Source: Psychrobacter coccoides (GTDB lineage: Bacteria > Pseudomonadota > Gammaproteobacteria > Pseudomonadales > Moraxellaceae). Taken from it: DNA of 64,000 nt. The position numbers were made by a program, and so were the translations under genes. The notes beneath the pieces are model-generated. The model had not been told where the DNA came from, did not search any database, and worked only from the letters and a program-made list of their open reading frames with translations. The stretch lies in NCBI RefSeq assembly GCF_017498085.1, contig NZ_JAGBKM010000014.1, positions 1-64,000 of the forward strand. The letters run 5' to 3'. Below, piece after piece: positions 18,390-26,892 of this stretch (position 1 is its first letter; each line of letters opens with the position of its first letter).

Positions 18390-18527
18390 CATAGTCGATA
18401 CACTCTAAAAAATATCATAGCGCTACTAAGATAAGCTTTGCACAGCCTCTGGGTACACAGCACGCAAGTAAAATTTATACCAGTAGCGCATTTAAGTCCA
18501 TAACAGTTTTACATTCAGCTGAATATA
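18390..18527 (-). repeat. MITE-A repeat, copy A1
   Basis: A repeat of about 137 bp inserted between the second and third universal stress genes. It is the reverse complement of copy A3 (22764) over its full length, with scattered mismatches. The core is a hairpin between GCGCTACT (18420) and CCAGTAGCGC (18480-18489). The outer ends are CATAGTCGA and the complement of TATATTCAG, decayed forms of the TATAGTC ends of A3. Its right edge stops 13 bases before the start codon of the third usp gene, so it forms that gene's immediate upstream region. Confidence 0.8.
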
Positions 18528-18540
18528 CGAGGAACACCTC

Positions 18541-19002
18541 ATGAGCTATCAACATATCTTACTGGTTACCGACTTATTGTCTGATGCCGATATCGTGGCA
18601 CAAAAAGCCAAGCGTATCGTCGAAAATCGTCCGGGCGCTAAGCTGTCAGTGCTGCATATCGTTAAAGACACCATGGTAGGCTTTGGCTATGAGCTGGTAC
18701 CCGCTTCTAGTCTCTACGATGAGATCGACGATGTACGCTGCCAAGAAGCCCGAGCAAAGCTTGCGGCGTTTTTAGAGCGCAATCAGCTCCAGGCAGTAAA
18801 GTCTGAAGTGACCACCGCCATCTCTAGTAGTGAAGGTATCGTCAATTACTGTCATAAGCATGATGTTGATCTGTTGGTTATCGGACGTCATGAGCGCCAC
18901 GGCATCTCAGCATGGATCAGCGGGGCAACGGCGGACAACATCTTACCCAATGTACCCTGTGACAGCTTAGTGGTTCGACTAGATAAACCTGTCGAAAAAT
19001 AG
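18541..19002 (+). CDS. Universal stress protein (UspA family), copy 3 of 3
   Basis: A 153-residue paralogue of copies 1 and 2 with the same landmarks (YQHILLVTDLLSDADIVAQ, GRHERHGISAWISGATADNI, VPCDSLVVRL). The ribosome binding site GAGGAA lies just outside the MITE-A copy that separates this gene from copy 2, so the repeat has replaced or displaced its upstream region. It may now have its own promoter or depend on read-through. It converges on the LysR gene with only 15 bases between stops. Confidence 0.92.
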   Translation: MSYQHILLVTDLLSDADIVAQKAKRIVENRPGAKLSVLHIVKDTMVGFGYELVPASSLYDEIDDVRCQEARAKLAAFLERNQLQAVKSEVTTAISSSEGIVNYCHKHDVDLLVIGRHERHGISAWISGATADNILPNVPCDSLVVRLDKPVEK

Positions 19003-19017
19003 CGCTTCGTTCTTAGG

Positions 19018-19944
19018 TTAAATAATATCTATAAAGGTCTGCCATATCGAGCTTTGATGACGAGCGGTATGCCAGACCAGCCACCAAGTCCTAGACAAAT
19101 CTATCCCCGATACCTTGACCTGTCTGAGCTGACCACTGTCTAGCTCTGCTTGAATGACATGCTGGGACAGACAACCCAAACCAATATCAGTGCTCACCAT
19201 GTTTTTTAGCGCTTCTGACTGCTGGATAGCGATGATCGTCTCAGTATCAGGTAGGTGTTGCAGTAGCTGCTCATCAATAATCTGCCGTGTTCCTGAACCT
19301 GCCTCACGTATCAGTAATGGTAGCTTGGCCAACTGCTGTGTCGTCAACTCATAGCACTCATCTCTTGCGTTATATCTAGCCGTATCAGTCAGCCACTTAC
19401 TATCATGCTTAGCAAACACCATAAGCGTATCCGTACGCCATGCCCGTTGTTCGATAGCTTTTATATCCGTAGGTCTTGGCATACCTTCTACTAGCGCAAT
19501 ATCGATATTTAACTGCTCCACCTCATTGACCACCTCTTGCGTGTTGGCGATATAGAGATCAACATGTGCGTCAGGCAGAGTCTCATATAGCTTGGCAAGT
19601 AACGAGGGCAGTACGTAATTGCCGATTGTGGTACTGGCACCGATATGAATCTGGCCTGCTTGATGCTTATGATAATGCTCAAGCGTCAGTGACTGACCCA
19701 AGATCGCTTGTGCTTGCACATAGACAGGATAAGCATTGGGATGTGGGTTTAATCCACGACCTACCCGCTCAAACAACGGCATCTGTAGGCGGGCTTCTAG
19801 CTCAGTAAGCGCACTACTGACTGCTGACTGTGATAGATGCAACGCCTCACTAGCACGACTGGTGCTACCGGTTTGATAAATACTGACAAACACGGCTAGT
19901 TGTTTTAGGGTAATTTTGGGCAGTACTTGCATCAGTTTTTTCAT
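19018..19944 (-). CDS. LysR family transcriptional regulator (YeiE-like by context)
   Basis: A 308-residue LysR-type regulator: N-terminal winged helix-turn-helix (LKQLAVFVSIYQTGSTSRAS, then EALHLSQSAVSSAL) and a C-terminal periplasmic-binding-like effector domain (HIGASTTIGNYVLPSLLA, then GSGTRQIIDEQL). It is divergent from a YeiH-type permease gene across about 150 bases, the same arrangement as yeiE-yeiH in E. coli, so it probably controls that gene. The effector is unknown. Start ATG at 19944; an internal ATG at 19932 is also possible. Confidence 0.88.
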   Translation of the reverse strand: MKKLMQVLPKITLKQLAVFVSIYQTGSTSRASEALHLSQSAVSSALTELEARLQMPLFERVGRGLNPHPNAYPVYVQAQAILGQSLTLEHYHKHQAGQIHIGASTTIGNYVLPSLLAKLYETLPDAHVDLYIANTQEVVNEVEQLNIDIALVEGMPRPTDIKAIEQRAWRTDTLMVFAKHDSKWLTDTARYNARDECYELTTQQLAKLPLLIREAGSGTRQIIDEQLLQHLPDTETIIAIQQSEALKNMVSTDIGLGCLSQHVIQAELDSGQLRQVKVSGIDLSRTWWLVWHTARHQSSIWQTFIDII

Positions 19945-20045
19945 TAGCTGTCATTACGTCCTAATCTCAATAACCCAAATTTTCGATAGTTTGTATCTTA
20001 TTAATCTGTTTTTATTATAAATCAAGTTGGCTTATACTATTTACT

Positions 20046-20057
20046 CATAAGCTTATG
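20046..20057. promoter_or_regulatory. Candidate LysR operator in the lysR-yeiH divergent region
   Basis: CATAAGCTTATG is a perfect 12-base palindrome. It lies just downstream of a possible yeiH -10 (TATACT at 20033-20038) in the short region shared by the divergent regulator and permease genes. This placement suits autoregulatory LysR control, but the site is not matched to a known motif. Confidence 0.35.
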
Positions 20058-20098
20058 CTTATATTTACCTTAGTAATCAGTAATAGGATGCAGCCACC

Positions 20099-21175
20099 AT
20101 GCACGCTTTTGCTCAGTCAGTTAGCCACTATGTTCCCAACAATCGCCATCTGTCAGGCTTGCTCGTCGTGCTGATTGGTAGTTTATTTTGTCTATGGCTC
20201 AATATCAGTCTAGATACTTGGTCACAAGGACGGGTGGTCGGACTGTCGTCATTGACCTTAGCTATTATACTTGGCATGGTATTTGGTAATACCTTGTATC
20301 CTAACTATGCAGACCAACTACAGGCTGGTGTCGGCTTTGCGAAAGGGCAGATTTTGCGCCTTTCCATTATGCTTTATGGCTTTAAGTTGACCTTAACGCA
20401 AGTAACAAGTGTAGGTATGCCTGCCATCATGAGTGACGCCCTAGTATTGACCTCGACCTTTTTAATCACTTATTGGCTGGGCACAAAATGGCTCAAGGTC
20501 GATAAGCAAACCACGCTGTTGATTGGCTCAGGTGCTAGCATCTGCGGGGCTGCAGCAGTCATTGCAGCAGAGCCTGTGGTCAAGGCTGAAGCACACAAAG
20601 TAACGATTGCAGTAGCTACCGTAGTGGTCTTTGGCACCATGGCCATGCTGCTCTATCCCTTCTTATACCATCTTGGTTGGTTGCAGCCATGGCTCAATGC
20701 TCAGCAATACGGTATCTATACTGGCTCGACCGTCCACGAGGTAGCACAAGTGGTGGTCGCAGGCAATGCCATTAATGGGAGTGTGGGCGACACCGCTGTA
20801 GTCACTAAGATGATTCGAGTCATGATGTTGGCACCATTTCTATTGATATTGTCTTTTGCCTTGACCAAAGGTGCCACCGATGAAAAACAAACCCTACTCA
20901 CCCGTGCCAAGCAAGTAAAGGTGCCTTGGTTTGCTTTCATCTTTATCATTATCGTCCTACTGCATACTTGGGTACCGATGTCTGAGGACTTTGAGCAAAC
21001 CATGGTCTTGATTGATGATGTGCTCTTGACCATGGCGATGTTTGCTTTAGGTCTGACCACACATATGAGCGCCATCAAGCAAGCAGGCATTAAACCTTTG
21101 ATTCTTGGTGCCATTATGTTTGGCTGGCTGCTCGTTGGCGGTGGCCTGATTAATATCGGGGTCAGTTTGATGTAG
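20099..21175 (+). CDS. YeiH-family (UPF0324) putative sulfate exporter
   Basis: A 358-residue inner-membrane protein with about ten helices. The family signature GSGASICGAAAVIAAEPVVKA is visible near residue 140, and GSTVHEVAQVVVAG and a C-terminal FALGLTTHMSAIKQAG also fit. The family is annotated as putative sulfate or other anion exporters without firm biochemical proof. The divergent LysR gene is its likely regulator. It is followed by a split MITE-B repeat and then the cspA terminator. Confidence 0.88.
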   Translation: MHAFAQSVSHYVPNNRHLSGLLVVLIGSLFCLWLNISLDTWSQGRVVGLSSLTLAIILGMVFGNTLYPNYADQLQAGVGFAKGQILRLSIMLYGFKLTLTQVTSVGMPAIMSDALVLTSTFLITYWLGTKWLKVDKQTTLLIGSGASICGAAAVIAAEPVVKAEAHKVTIAVATVVVFGTMAMLLYPFLYHLGWLQPWLNAQQYGIYTGSTVHEVAQVVVAGNAINGSVGDTAVVTKMIRVMMLAPFLLILSFALTKGATDEKQTLLTRAKQVKVPWFAFIFIIIVLLHTWVPMSEDFEQTMVLIDDVLLTMAMFALGLTTHMSAIKQAGIKPLILGAIMFGWLLVGGGLINIGVSLM

Positions 21176-21228
21176 TTATTATCAGATATTCATTTCAAAA
21201 AACAAAACGTCTACGCTATGTCTCATAC

Positions 21229-21537
21229 TAGGGCGTGTCCTTACTTTAAAAATGGAGATAAAAGTGAGATAAACTGCCGTAAAACAAGGAAAATAACGCA
21301 GATAATATCGGGATATTACCTAGCTACTTAACGCTGTTTGGCCAGATTTAGCCATTTTTAGCCCATTCAGGTACAGTCAGTTGAAAACAAAACTGTCATA
21401 AGTTCAAAAGCGCTACTGGGATGAATTTTGTGCAGCCCCTGTGTATACAGCACGCAAGGAAAATTTATACCAGTAGCGCTATAACGTTTTTAAATTGAAT
21501 CTACTATATCTTTCGATTGAATTAAGGACACACCCTA
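21229..21537 (+). repeat. MITE-B repeat, copy B1, split by a nested MITE-A
   Basis: The ends TAGGGCGTGTCC (21229) and GGACACACCCTA (to 21537) are inverted repeats. The left arm (21229-21371) matches the complete copy at 50797 closely (TTTAAAAATGG, AACAAGGAAAATA, GTTTGGCCAGA, GCCATTTTTAGCCCATT in the same order). The match then stops and resumes at 21509 with TCGATTGAATT. The break holds a complete MITE-A copy. Without it B1 is about 170 bp. Confidence 0.85.
21372..21508 (+). repeat. MITE-A repeat, copy A2, nested in MITE-B
   Basis: A 137-bp repeat. The flanks (38 bases on the left from TACAGTCAG, 29 on the right ending CTACTATA) run in the same direction as in copy A3. The palindromic core between GCGCTACTGG (21410) and CCAGTAGCGC (to 21479) runs in the opposite direction, so the core is inverted relative to the flanks. 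It sits inside a MITE-B copy and so arrived after it. Confidence 0.85.
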
Positions 21538-21641
21538 GCGTAGACGCTTTAAGTTATAATACAGCTGCTGGGCTACAGCTTACTACCCATACTCTACACA
21601 AGCACATGCAAAGTGTGAAAGCTTAACCCTCAAATTTTAAG

Positions 21642-21674
21642 CCAAAAAAAACGAACCCTAAGGTTCGCTTTTTA
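21642..21674 (-). terminator. Bidirectional hairpin terminator of cspA
   Basis: CGAACC (21652-21657) pairs with GGTTCG (21662-21667) around a 4-base loop. On the minus strand it is followed by eight T, and on the plus strand by CTTTTT. It lies about 40 bases after the cspA stop codon. Confidence 0.85.
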
Positions 21675-21713
21675 AACATCTATTTATCTAACTTTTATCT
21701 ATAAAAAGATAAA

Positions 21714-21923
21714 TTAGATAGCAACGATGTTATGTGCTTGTGGGCCTTTTTGGCCTTGAGTTACAGTGAACTCAACTTCTTGGCCTTCAGCCAAGGTTTT
21801 GAAACCTGAGCCTGAGATTTCGCTGTAATGAGCAAAAACGTCTGCGCCGTTTTCTGGAGCGATGAAACCAAAGCCTTTAGCTTCGTTGAACCACTTAACT
21901 GTACCTTTTTGAACGTCTGACAT
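21714..21923 (-). CDS. cspA: Cold-shock protein, CspA family
   Basis: A 69-residue single cold-shock (OB-fold) domain that binds single-stranded RNA/DNA and acts as an RNA chaperone. The RNP1 motif KGFGFI and the RNP2-like VFAHYS are present, with [10 protein letters not shown] at the N-terminus. An ATG two codons earlier (21929) is in frame, but AGGG is well spaced (8 bases) from the ATG at 21923. A likely promoter at 22073-22101 implies a leader of about 140 bases, usual for cold-regulated csp genes. It ends in a strong terminator. Confidence 0.95.
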   Translation of the reverse strand: MSDVQKGTVKWFNEAKGFGFIAPENGADVFAHYSEISGSGFKTLAEGQEVEFTVTQGQKGPQAHNIVAI

Positions 21924-22072
21924 AGTCATAACCCTGATATTTAATTTATTTGTGGTCTAATGGACCGATAACGCTTGCAAATAGCTACTGAACGATAAAT
22001 ATTAAAACGAAGGATTATAACTAATACTACGAGGTAATGATTTGGTGCAGAACTGATCTTAAGCTTGGGCGT

Positions 22073-22101
22073 ATTATAGGAAGATATTCACATTAGTGCA
22101 A
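22073..22101 (-). promoter_or_regulatory. Candidate sigma-70 promoter of cspA
   Basis: On the minus strand, TTGCAC (22101-22096) and TATAAT (22078-22073) are 17 bases apart. Transcription would start near 22066 and give a leader of about 140 bases before the cspA start codon. Confidence 0.6.
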
Positions 22102-22207
22102 GCCTTTAATAGAGCTTTATGTAAATAAACAACATTTATCGTCTTTTTAGGTAGATTACGGTAGCTTTTATCTCTACCTAATCTCCACTCCTAAATAAAG
22201 TTGGCAT

Positions 22208-22630
22208 TTAGGCATTGGGTAGACGGAACAGTATGATAGCAACCACAGTGCACGCTGCTGCTATGATCCAAGCGACCCAAATCATGTCAGCTGGCAACTG
22301 TAAAAACATCATTGTGGTCGAAATGGCCATCATAATGGTCGCTAGCCATTTGGCATAATACGGCACGGCACGGCGCTCTTCCCAATCCCGCACATACTTA
22401 CCAAAATATTTATGATTAATCAGCCAAAAGTGAAAACGCCGTGAGCTACGTGCCCAGCACCCTGCCGCCAGTAGTATAAAAGGGGCTGTCGGCATCACAG
22501 GTAGCAACATACCGATAATACCAAGCACAAAAAATATCCAGCCAAGTGTCACAAACGTCCAACGCACTGTTGGACTGTTAGACTGATTGGTCTTAGGCCT
22601 GTAATAAAAAGATTTTTTGTTTTTGGTCAT
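22208..22630 (-). CDS. YbaN family (DUF454) inner-membrane protein
   Basis: A 140-residue membrane protein with about three helices. The family pattern is visible: WTFVTLGWIFFVLGIIGMLLPVMPTAPFILLAAGCWARSS is the characteristic region (residues about 24-63), followed by FHFWLINHKYFGKYVRDWEE. Function is unknown for the family. It is upstream of cspA on the same strand, but the strong cspA promoter lies between them. ATG start at 22630. Confidence 0.85.
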   Translation of the reverse strand: MTKNKKSFYYRPKTNQSNSPTVRWTFVTLGWIFFVLGIIGMLLPVMPTAPFILLAAGCWARSSRRFHFWLINHKYFGKYVRDWEERRAVPYYAKWLATIMMAISTTMMFLQLPADMIWVAWIIAAACTVVAIILFRLPNA

Positions 22631-22763
22631 GATGGTCGTTTCAGTAGACAGTAGCGTTTTGACAGCGGGATAAGTCTTTAAGAATGCAATATTGTGAAAT
22701 GCGGTGCAAGACTATTTTTATGACATTATTACAATGAATTAATAAGTTTGGTTAATAATGGGG

Positions 22764-22900
22764 TATAGTCAGCTGAATGTAAAACTGTTATGGATTTAAA
22801 TACGCTACTGGTATAAATTTTACTTGCGTGCTGCGTTCCCAGAGGCTGCGCAAAATTCATCCCAGTAGCGCTATGACATTTTTAGAGTGTATCGACTATA
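22764..22900 (+). repeat. MITE-A repeat, copy A3
   Basis: The best-preserved copy, 137 bp. It starts TATAGTCAGCTGA and ends TCGACTATA, so the two ends are inverted TATAGTC repeats, close to the TATAGT(A/C)AATC ends of the IS630 element at 1-912. The core hairpin runs from ACGCTACTGG (22802) to CCAGTAGCGC (to 22871). It sits in an intergenic region between the YbaN gene and a lipoprotein gene. Confidence 0.85.
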
Positions 22901-22933
22901 CGTTGAGATAGAAATCTGTCATCAAACGGGTGT

Positions 22934-22963
22934 AAAAAGATCGCTACAGTCACGCTGCAGCGA
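22934..22963 (-). terminator. Rho-independent terminator after the lipoprotein gene at 22985
   Basis: Minus strand: TCGCTGCAG and CTGTAGCGA pair around a 5-base loop with one mismatch, followed by TCTTTTT. It starts about 20 bases after the lipoprotein stop codon. Confidence 0.75.
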
Positions 22964-22984
22964 CCCCTAGTGTCCCTAATTCGT

Positions 22985-23464
22985 TTACAGGGTACAAAGC
23001 GGCTCTAAAGTTGGTTTATAGACGTAATTGTACATTTGTCCATTAGGGTAAGCCTCTTGTAGCTCAGGCGCACTGAAGCTTTGATTCAATGTTAAGTTTT
23101 GTTTAGGCGTTAATTTGACGACTTTGATTTGCGAAAACTCTGGATTGTTTTCATGCTGAAGCCCTACTGCGGTACGGTTGGGTCTTAGCTTATACTGCTC
23201 TACCCCTACTTGCTCAAAGTTGCCATCTGTATAGCATTTGAAGCGATAGTTGTATGTCATACCATCACGAAAGTTAATCACAGCGGCCTGACCGTCCATC
23301 CCTGCAGTCATTGCCCAATAGCCATCGTATATCTCTTGTGGCAGTTGGTAGTTATTATCCGTGCCACCGTTTGGCATCGATGGTGACATGCCAGTGCTGG
23401 CACAGCCTGATAAAAACAATGTGCTGCTTAGTATGGCAGCGGAAATCTTTAGATAATGGCTCAT
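22985..23464 (-). CDS. Hypothetical lipoprotein
   Basis: A 159-residue protein with a clear lipoprotein signal (hydrophobic core AAILSSTLFLSGC, lipidated Cys near 21). I do not recognise the mature domain. It contains QEIYDGYWAMTAGMDG and INFRDGMTYNYRFKCY, which suggests a small beta-rich fold. A second Cys pair (in FKCY and PLCTL) could form a disulfide in the periplasm. It stands alone, with its own terminator, between a MITE-A copy and the valS terminator. Confidence 0.75.
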   Translation of the reverse strand: MSHYLKISAAILSSTLFLSGCASTGMSPSMPNGGTDNNYQLPQEIYDGYWAMTAGMDGQAAVINFRDGMTYNYRFKCYTDGNFEQVGVEQYKLRPNRTAVGLQHENNPEFSQIKVVKLTPKQNLTLNQSFSAPELQEAYPNGQMYNYVYKPTLEPLCTL

Positions 23465-23597
23465 GGTTCGTCCTTTAGTTATGAGTGAGTTGAATCGTTA
23501 CAACAGTGATTTATCTTATCATTTTAGATGTGGTGGTATAGATATCTTTACTTACAGCCTACTGATTAAGTCTGATGTAACAACATTAACCACTCCA

Positions 23598-23634
23598 ATA
23601 AAAAAAACGCCATCATAAAACATGACAGCGTTCT
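23598..23634 (-). terminator. Rho-independent terminator of valS
   Basis: Minus strand: AACGC-TCAT and ATGA-GCGTT pair with two mismatches between the arms, followed by a run of T. It lies about 30 bases after the valS stop codon. Confidence 0.7.
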
Positions 23635-23661
23635 TTGCGGACCTAGCGAATTATGCGTTAA

Positions 23662-26598
23662 TTACAACGCTTTAAGCTCCTCCATCTGCCCCGCCATGGT
23701 AGCCAACTGCCCTTCTAACTCTTCAAGCTTCACCTTCTCAGCCTCAACCACTTGTGCTGGCGCTTTACTGACAAAGCCTTCGTTAGAGAGCTTACGACTG
23801 ATGCCTTCCGCTTGCTTTTGTAGTTTCTCATAGGCTTTACCCAGACGCTTCAGCTCAGCGGTCGGATCGATGAGACCTTTCATCGGCACAAGGACACGCA
23901 AGCGCCCAACCATGCTTGATGACGATAACGGCACGGCATCGCCTTCTGCCAAAATCGTTAAGCTCTCGACCTTCGCCAACGCCTTAAACTGATTTTGAAT
24001 GCGATCTAAGCGCTCGACTTGTTCGCTCGTGATATTCTCTAGCAGCACCGGCAAGCGTACTGCATTACCCAGCTTCATCTCACCTCTGATGTTACGCACA
24101 CTAGCGATAAGGTCTTGCAGCCAATCCATGTCCGCCTCAACTTGCTCACTGATTTTGGCAGGATTGACCTGAGGATAGTCAGCGATGACGATGCTATCGG
24201 TGTTTTTACGCTCCAACAGCGGCGCAACAGTCTGCCAAATCTCTTCGGTCAGATACGGCATAATCGGATGACTAAAGCGCATGGCCGTCTCAAGCACATG
24301 CAAGAGCACGTAGCGGATTTGTGCTTTGCGCTCATCTGATACCGAGTCATCATTGAGGCTGGCTTTAGCAAGCTCGACATACCAGTCGCAATACTCGTTC
24401 CAAATAAACTCATAAATATCATGACTCACCATATCCAGGCGATACTGGGCAAAATGCTGATGGATATTGGCAATGGTGGAGTTCAGACGGCTCACGATCC
24501 ATTTTTCTGGTAGCTCCCATACCTCGGTATTGACACCTTGGTCTATTGGCAGCGCATTTCCTTCTTTGTCGACACAGTTCATCAGTACAAAGCGGCTGGC
24601 GTTCCAGATTTTATTACAAAAGTTGCGATAGCCTTCGACACGCTTGAGGTCAAAGTTAATATCACGGCCAGTACTGGCAAGCGATGTAAAGGTAAAGCGC
24701 AGTGCATCGGTACCAAAGGCAGGAATGCCCTCAGGGAACTCTTTACGGGTTTGTTTCTCAATTTTGGCAGCATCTTTTGGGTTCATCATGTTACTGGTAC
24801 GTTTTTCGACCAAGCTTTCAAGATCGATACCATCGATGATGTCGATAGGGTCTAACACGTTACCCTTGGATTTGGACATCTTTTGCCCATTGCCATCACG
24901 CACCAGACCATGCACATAGACGGTCTTAAATGGTACTTGCGGACTCCCATCATCGTTTTTGACAAAGTGCAACGTCATCATGATCATGCGTGCAACCCAA
25001 AAGAAAATAATGTCAAAACCGGTGACCAATACGCTAGTCGGGTGAAAGGTCTCAAGCACACGAGGATCAGCATTGGGATCTGCCCAATCAAGCGTACTAA
25101 AGGTCCACAGACCTGAGCTAAACCAAGTATCGAGTACGTCATCATCTTGGCGCAGCTTAATATCGTCACTGAGGTTATACTTACTGCGCACTTCCGCTTC
25201 ATCACGGGCAACATAGATGCCACCCGCCTCGTCATACCATGCCGGAATACGATGTCCCCACCACAGCTGGCGACTGATACACCAATCCTGCAAGTCGCTC
25301 ATCCAAGCCATATACATGTTTTTGTACTGAGCAGGGACAAACTCGATACGACCCTCTTCTACTGCGTCAATCGCCGGTTTGGCAAGCTGCTCAACTGCCA
25401 CGTACCATTGATCCGTCAACCATGGCTCAACGATGGTCCCACCACGCTCGGCACGTGGCGCTTTTAGGGCGTAGTCTTCAATATCCTCTAGCCAGCCTTG
25501 TGCGCTTGCTTGCTCAACTATCAGTTTGCGTGCGGCAAAACGCTCTAAGCCGACATACTCATCTGGTGTGCTCTCAAACTCCGGCTCACGGGTTTGCAGG
25601 TCAGGGTAGACTTCCATGTTGGCTAAAATATGAGCGTGCTCATCAAAGATATTGATCAGTGGCAGCTCATGGCGGCGCCCAAGCTCATAGTCGTTAAAGT
25701 CGTGCGCTGGGGTGATTTTTACACAGCCTGTGCCAAAGTCGCTCTCGACATAGTCATCAGCGACGATAGGCACGACACGACTGGTTATCGGTAACGTAAT
25801 GGTCTTACCAATGAGGTGAGCATAACGCTCATCTTTTGGGTTGACTGCCACAGCCGTATCACCAAGCAAGGTCTCAGGACGGGTGGTGGCGACGATGAGA
25901 TGGTCTTTACCCTCTTGAGTGGTGACGTCGGTATCGGTGAAATAATAGCGGAAATGCCACAGCGAGCCTTTTTCGTCATGGTTTTCGACCTCTAAGTCAG
26001 ATAGCGCCGTTTGGAACTTTGGATCCCAGTTGACCAAACGCTTGCCACGGTAGATAAGCCCTTCGTCAAACAAACGTACAAAGACTTCTTTGACCGCATT
26101 AGAGAGCCCTTTATCCATGGTAAAACGCTCACGTGACCAGTCCACAGAGCTGCCCAGACGGCGAATCTGACGGGTAATATTGTCACCTGACTCCTCTTTC
26201 CATTCCCAGACTTTATCAATAAAATCTTCACGGCTCATATCACGACGCTTGAGGCCTTGCGCTTCCAGTCGACGCTCAACGACCATTTGTGTAGCGATAC
26301 CGGCATGATCGGTACCTGGCTGCCATAAAGTATTGTCCCCATCCATACGGTGATAACGGGTCAACGCATCCATAATGGCATTGTTAAAACCATGTCCCAT
26401 ATGCAAGCTACCCGTCACGTTTGGCGGCGGCAAGGCAATAGAGAACGACTCGTCTTTATCAAAAGTCGGCTGAAAATAGCCATTTTCCTCCCACTCTCGG
26501 TACATGCCGGCCTCAACCTCACTCGGGTTGTAGGCATTTTCTAATTGGCTAAGGGCCGCTTGAATAGATTGGGTCAGATTGGTATTCGGGTTACTCAT
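23662..26598 (-). CDS. valS: Valyl-tRNA synthetase
   Basis: A 978-residue class Ia aminoacyl-tRNA synthetase that charges tRNA-Val and edits misactivated threonine. The HIGH signature is HMGH at 66-69 (in [14 protein letters not shown]) and the KMSKS loop is [10 protein letters not shown]. The editing domain lies between them ([15 protein letters not shown]). The C-terminus is the coiled-coil arm typical of ValRS ([20 protein letters not shown]). The length is normal for the family. It is a single gene with its own terminator. Confidence 0.98.
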   Translation of the reverse strand: MSNPNTNLTQSIQAALSQLENAYNPSEVEAGMYREWEENGYFQPTFDKDESFSIALPPPNVTGSLHMGHGFNNAIMDALTRYHRMDGDNTLWQPGTDHAGIATQMVVERRLEAQGLKRRDMSREDFIDKVWEWKEESGDNITRQIRRLGSSVDWSRERFTMDKGLSNAVKEVFVRLFDEGLIYRGKRLVNWDPKFQTALSDLEVENHDEKGSLWHFRYYFTDTDVTTQEGKDHLIVATTRPETLLGDTAVAVNPKDERYAHLIGKTITLPITSRVVPIVADDYVESDFGTGCVKITPAHDFNDYELGRRHELPLINIFDEHAHILANMEVYPDLQTREPEFESTPDEYVGLERFAARKLIVEQASAQGWLEDIEDYALKAPRAERGGTIVEPWLTDQWYVAVEQLAKPAIDAVEEGRIEFVPAQYKNMYMAWMSDLQDWCISRQLWWGHRIPAWYDEAGGIYVARDEAEVRSKYNLSDDIKLRQDDDVLDTWFSSGLWTFSTLDWADPNADPRVLETFHPTSVLVTGFDIIFFWVARMIMMTLHFVKNDDGSPQVPFKTVYVHGLVRDGNGQKMSKSKGNVLDPIDIIDGIDLESLVEKRTSNMMNPKDAAKIEKQTRKEFPEGIPAFGTDALRFTFTSLASTGRDINFDLKRVEGYRNFCNKIWNASRFVLMNCVDKEGNALPIDQGVNTEVWELPEKWIVSRLNSTIANIHQHFAQYRLDMVSHDIYEFIWNEYCDWYVELAKASLNDDSVSDERKAQIRYVLLHVLETAMRFSHPIMPYLTEEIWQTVAPLLERKNTDSIVIADYPQVNPAKISEQVEADMDWLQDLIASVRNIRGEMKLGNAVRLPVLLENITSEQVERLDRIQNQFKALAKVESLTILAEGDAVPLSSSSMVGRLRVLVPMKGLIDPTAELKRLGKAYEKLQKQAEGISRKLSNEGFVSKAPAQVVEAEKVKLEELEGQLATMAGQMEELKAL

Positions 26599-26892
26599 AG
26601 TGAATGGTCTTTTATTAATAAGGTAAACAAAAATGAAAAAAGGATAGAATAAATAATGGATTAGGTGATTTTAACGCAGATGGCAAGATTTTGTTAGATG
26701 TTAAGGCAATTTATCAAGCGTGTGGCGTACCTATTAAAACAATTAATAACATCAGACGACCAAATGCTAAATATAATAGACTATAGGCAAACTAAGGCGC
26801 GCACACCGACGATATACCCACGGTATAACAACCCATTATAAAGTTGTACCCCCGCCTATCGAAACCCTTATCCTCTAAACAGCGAGTTTAAC

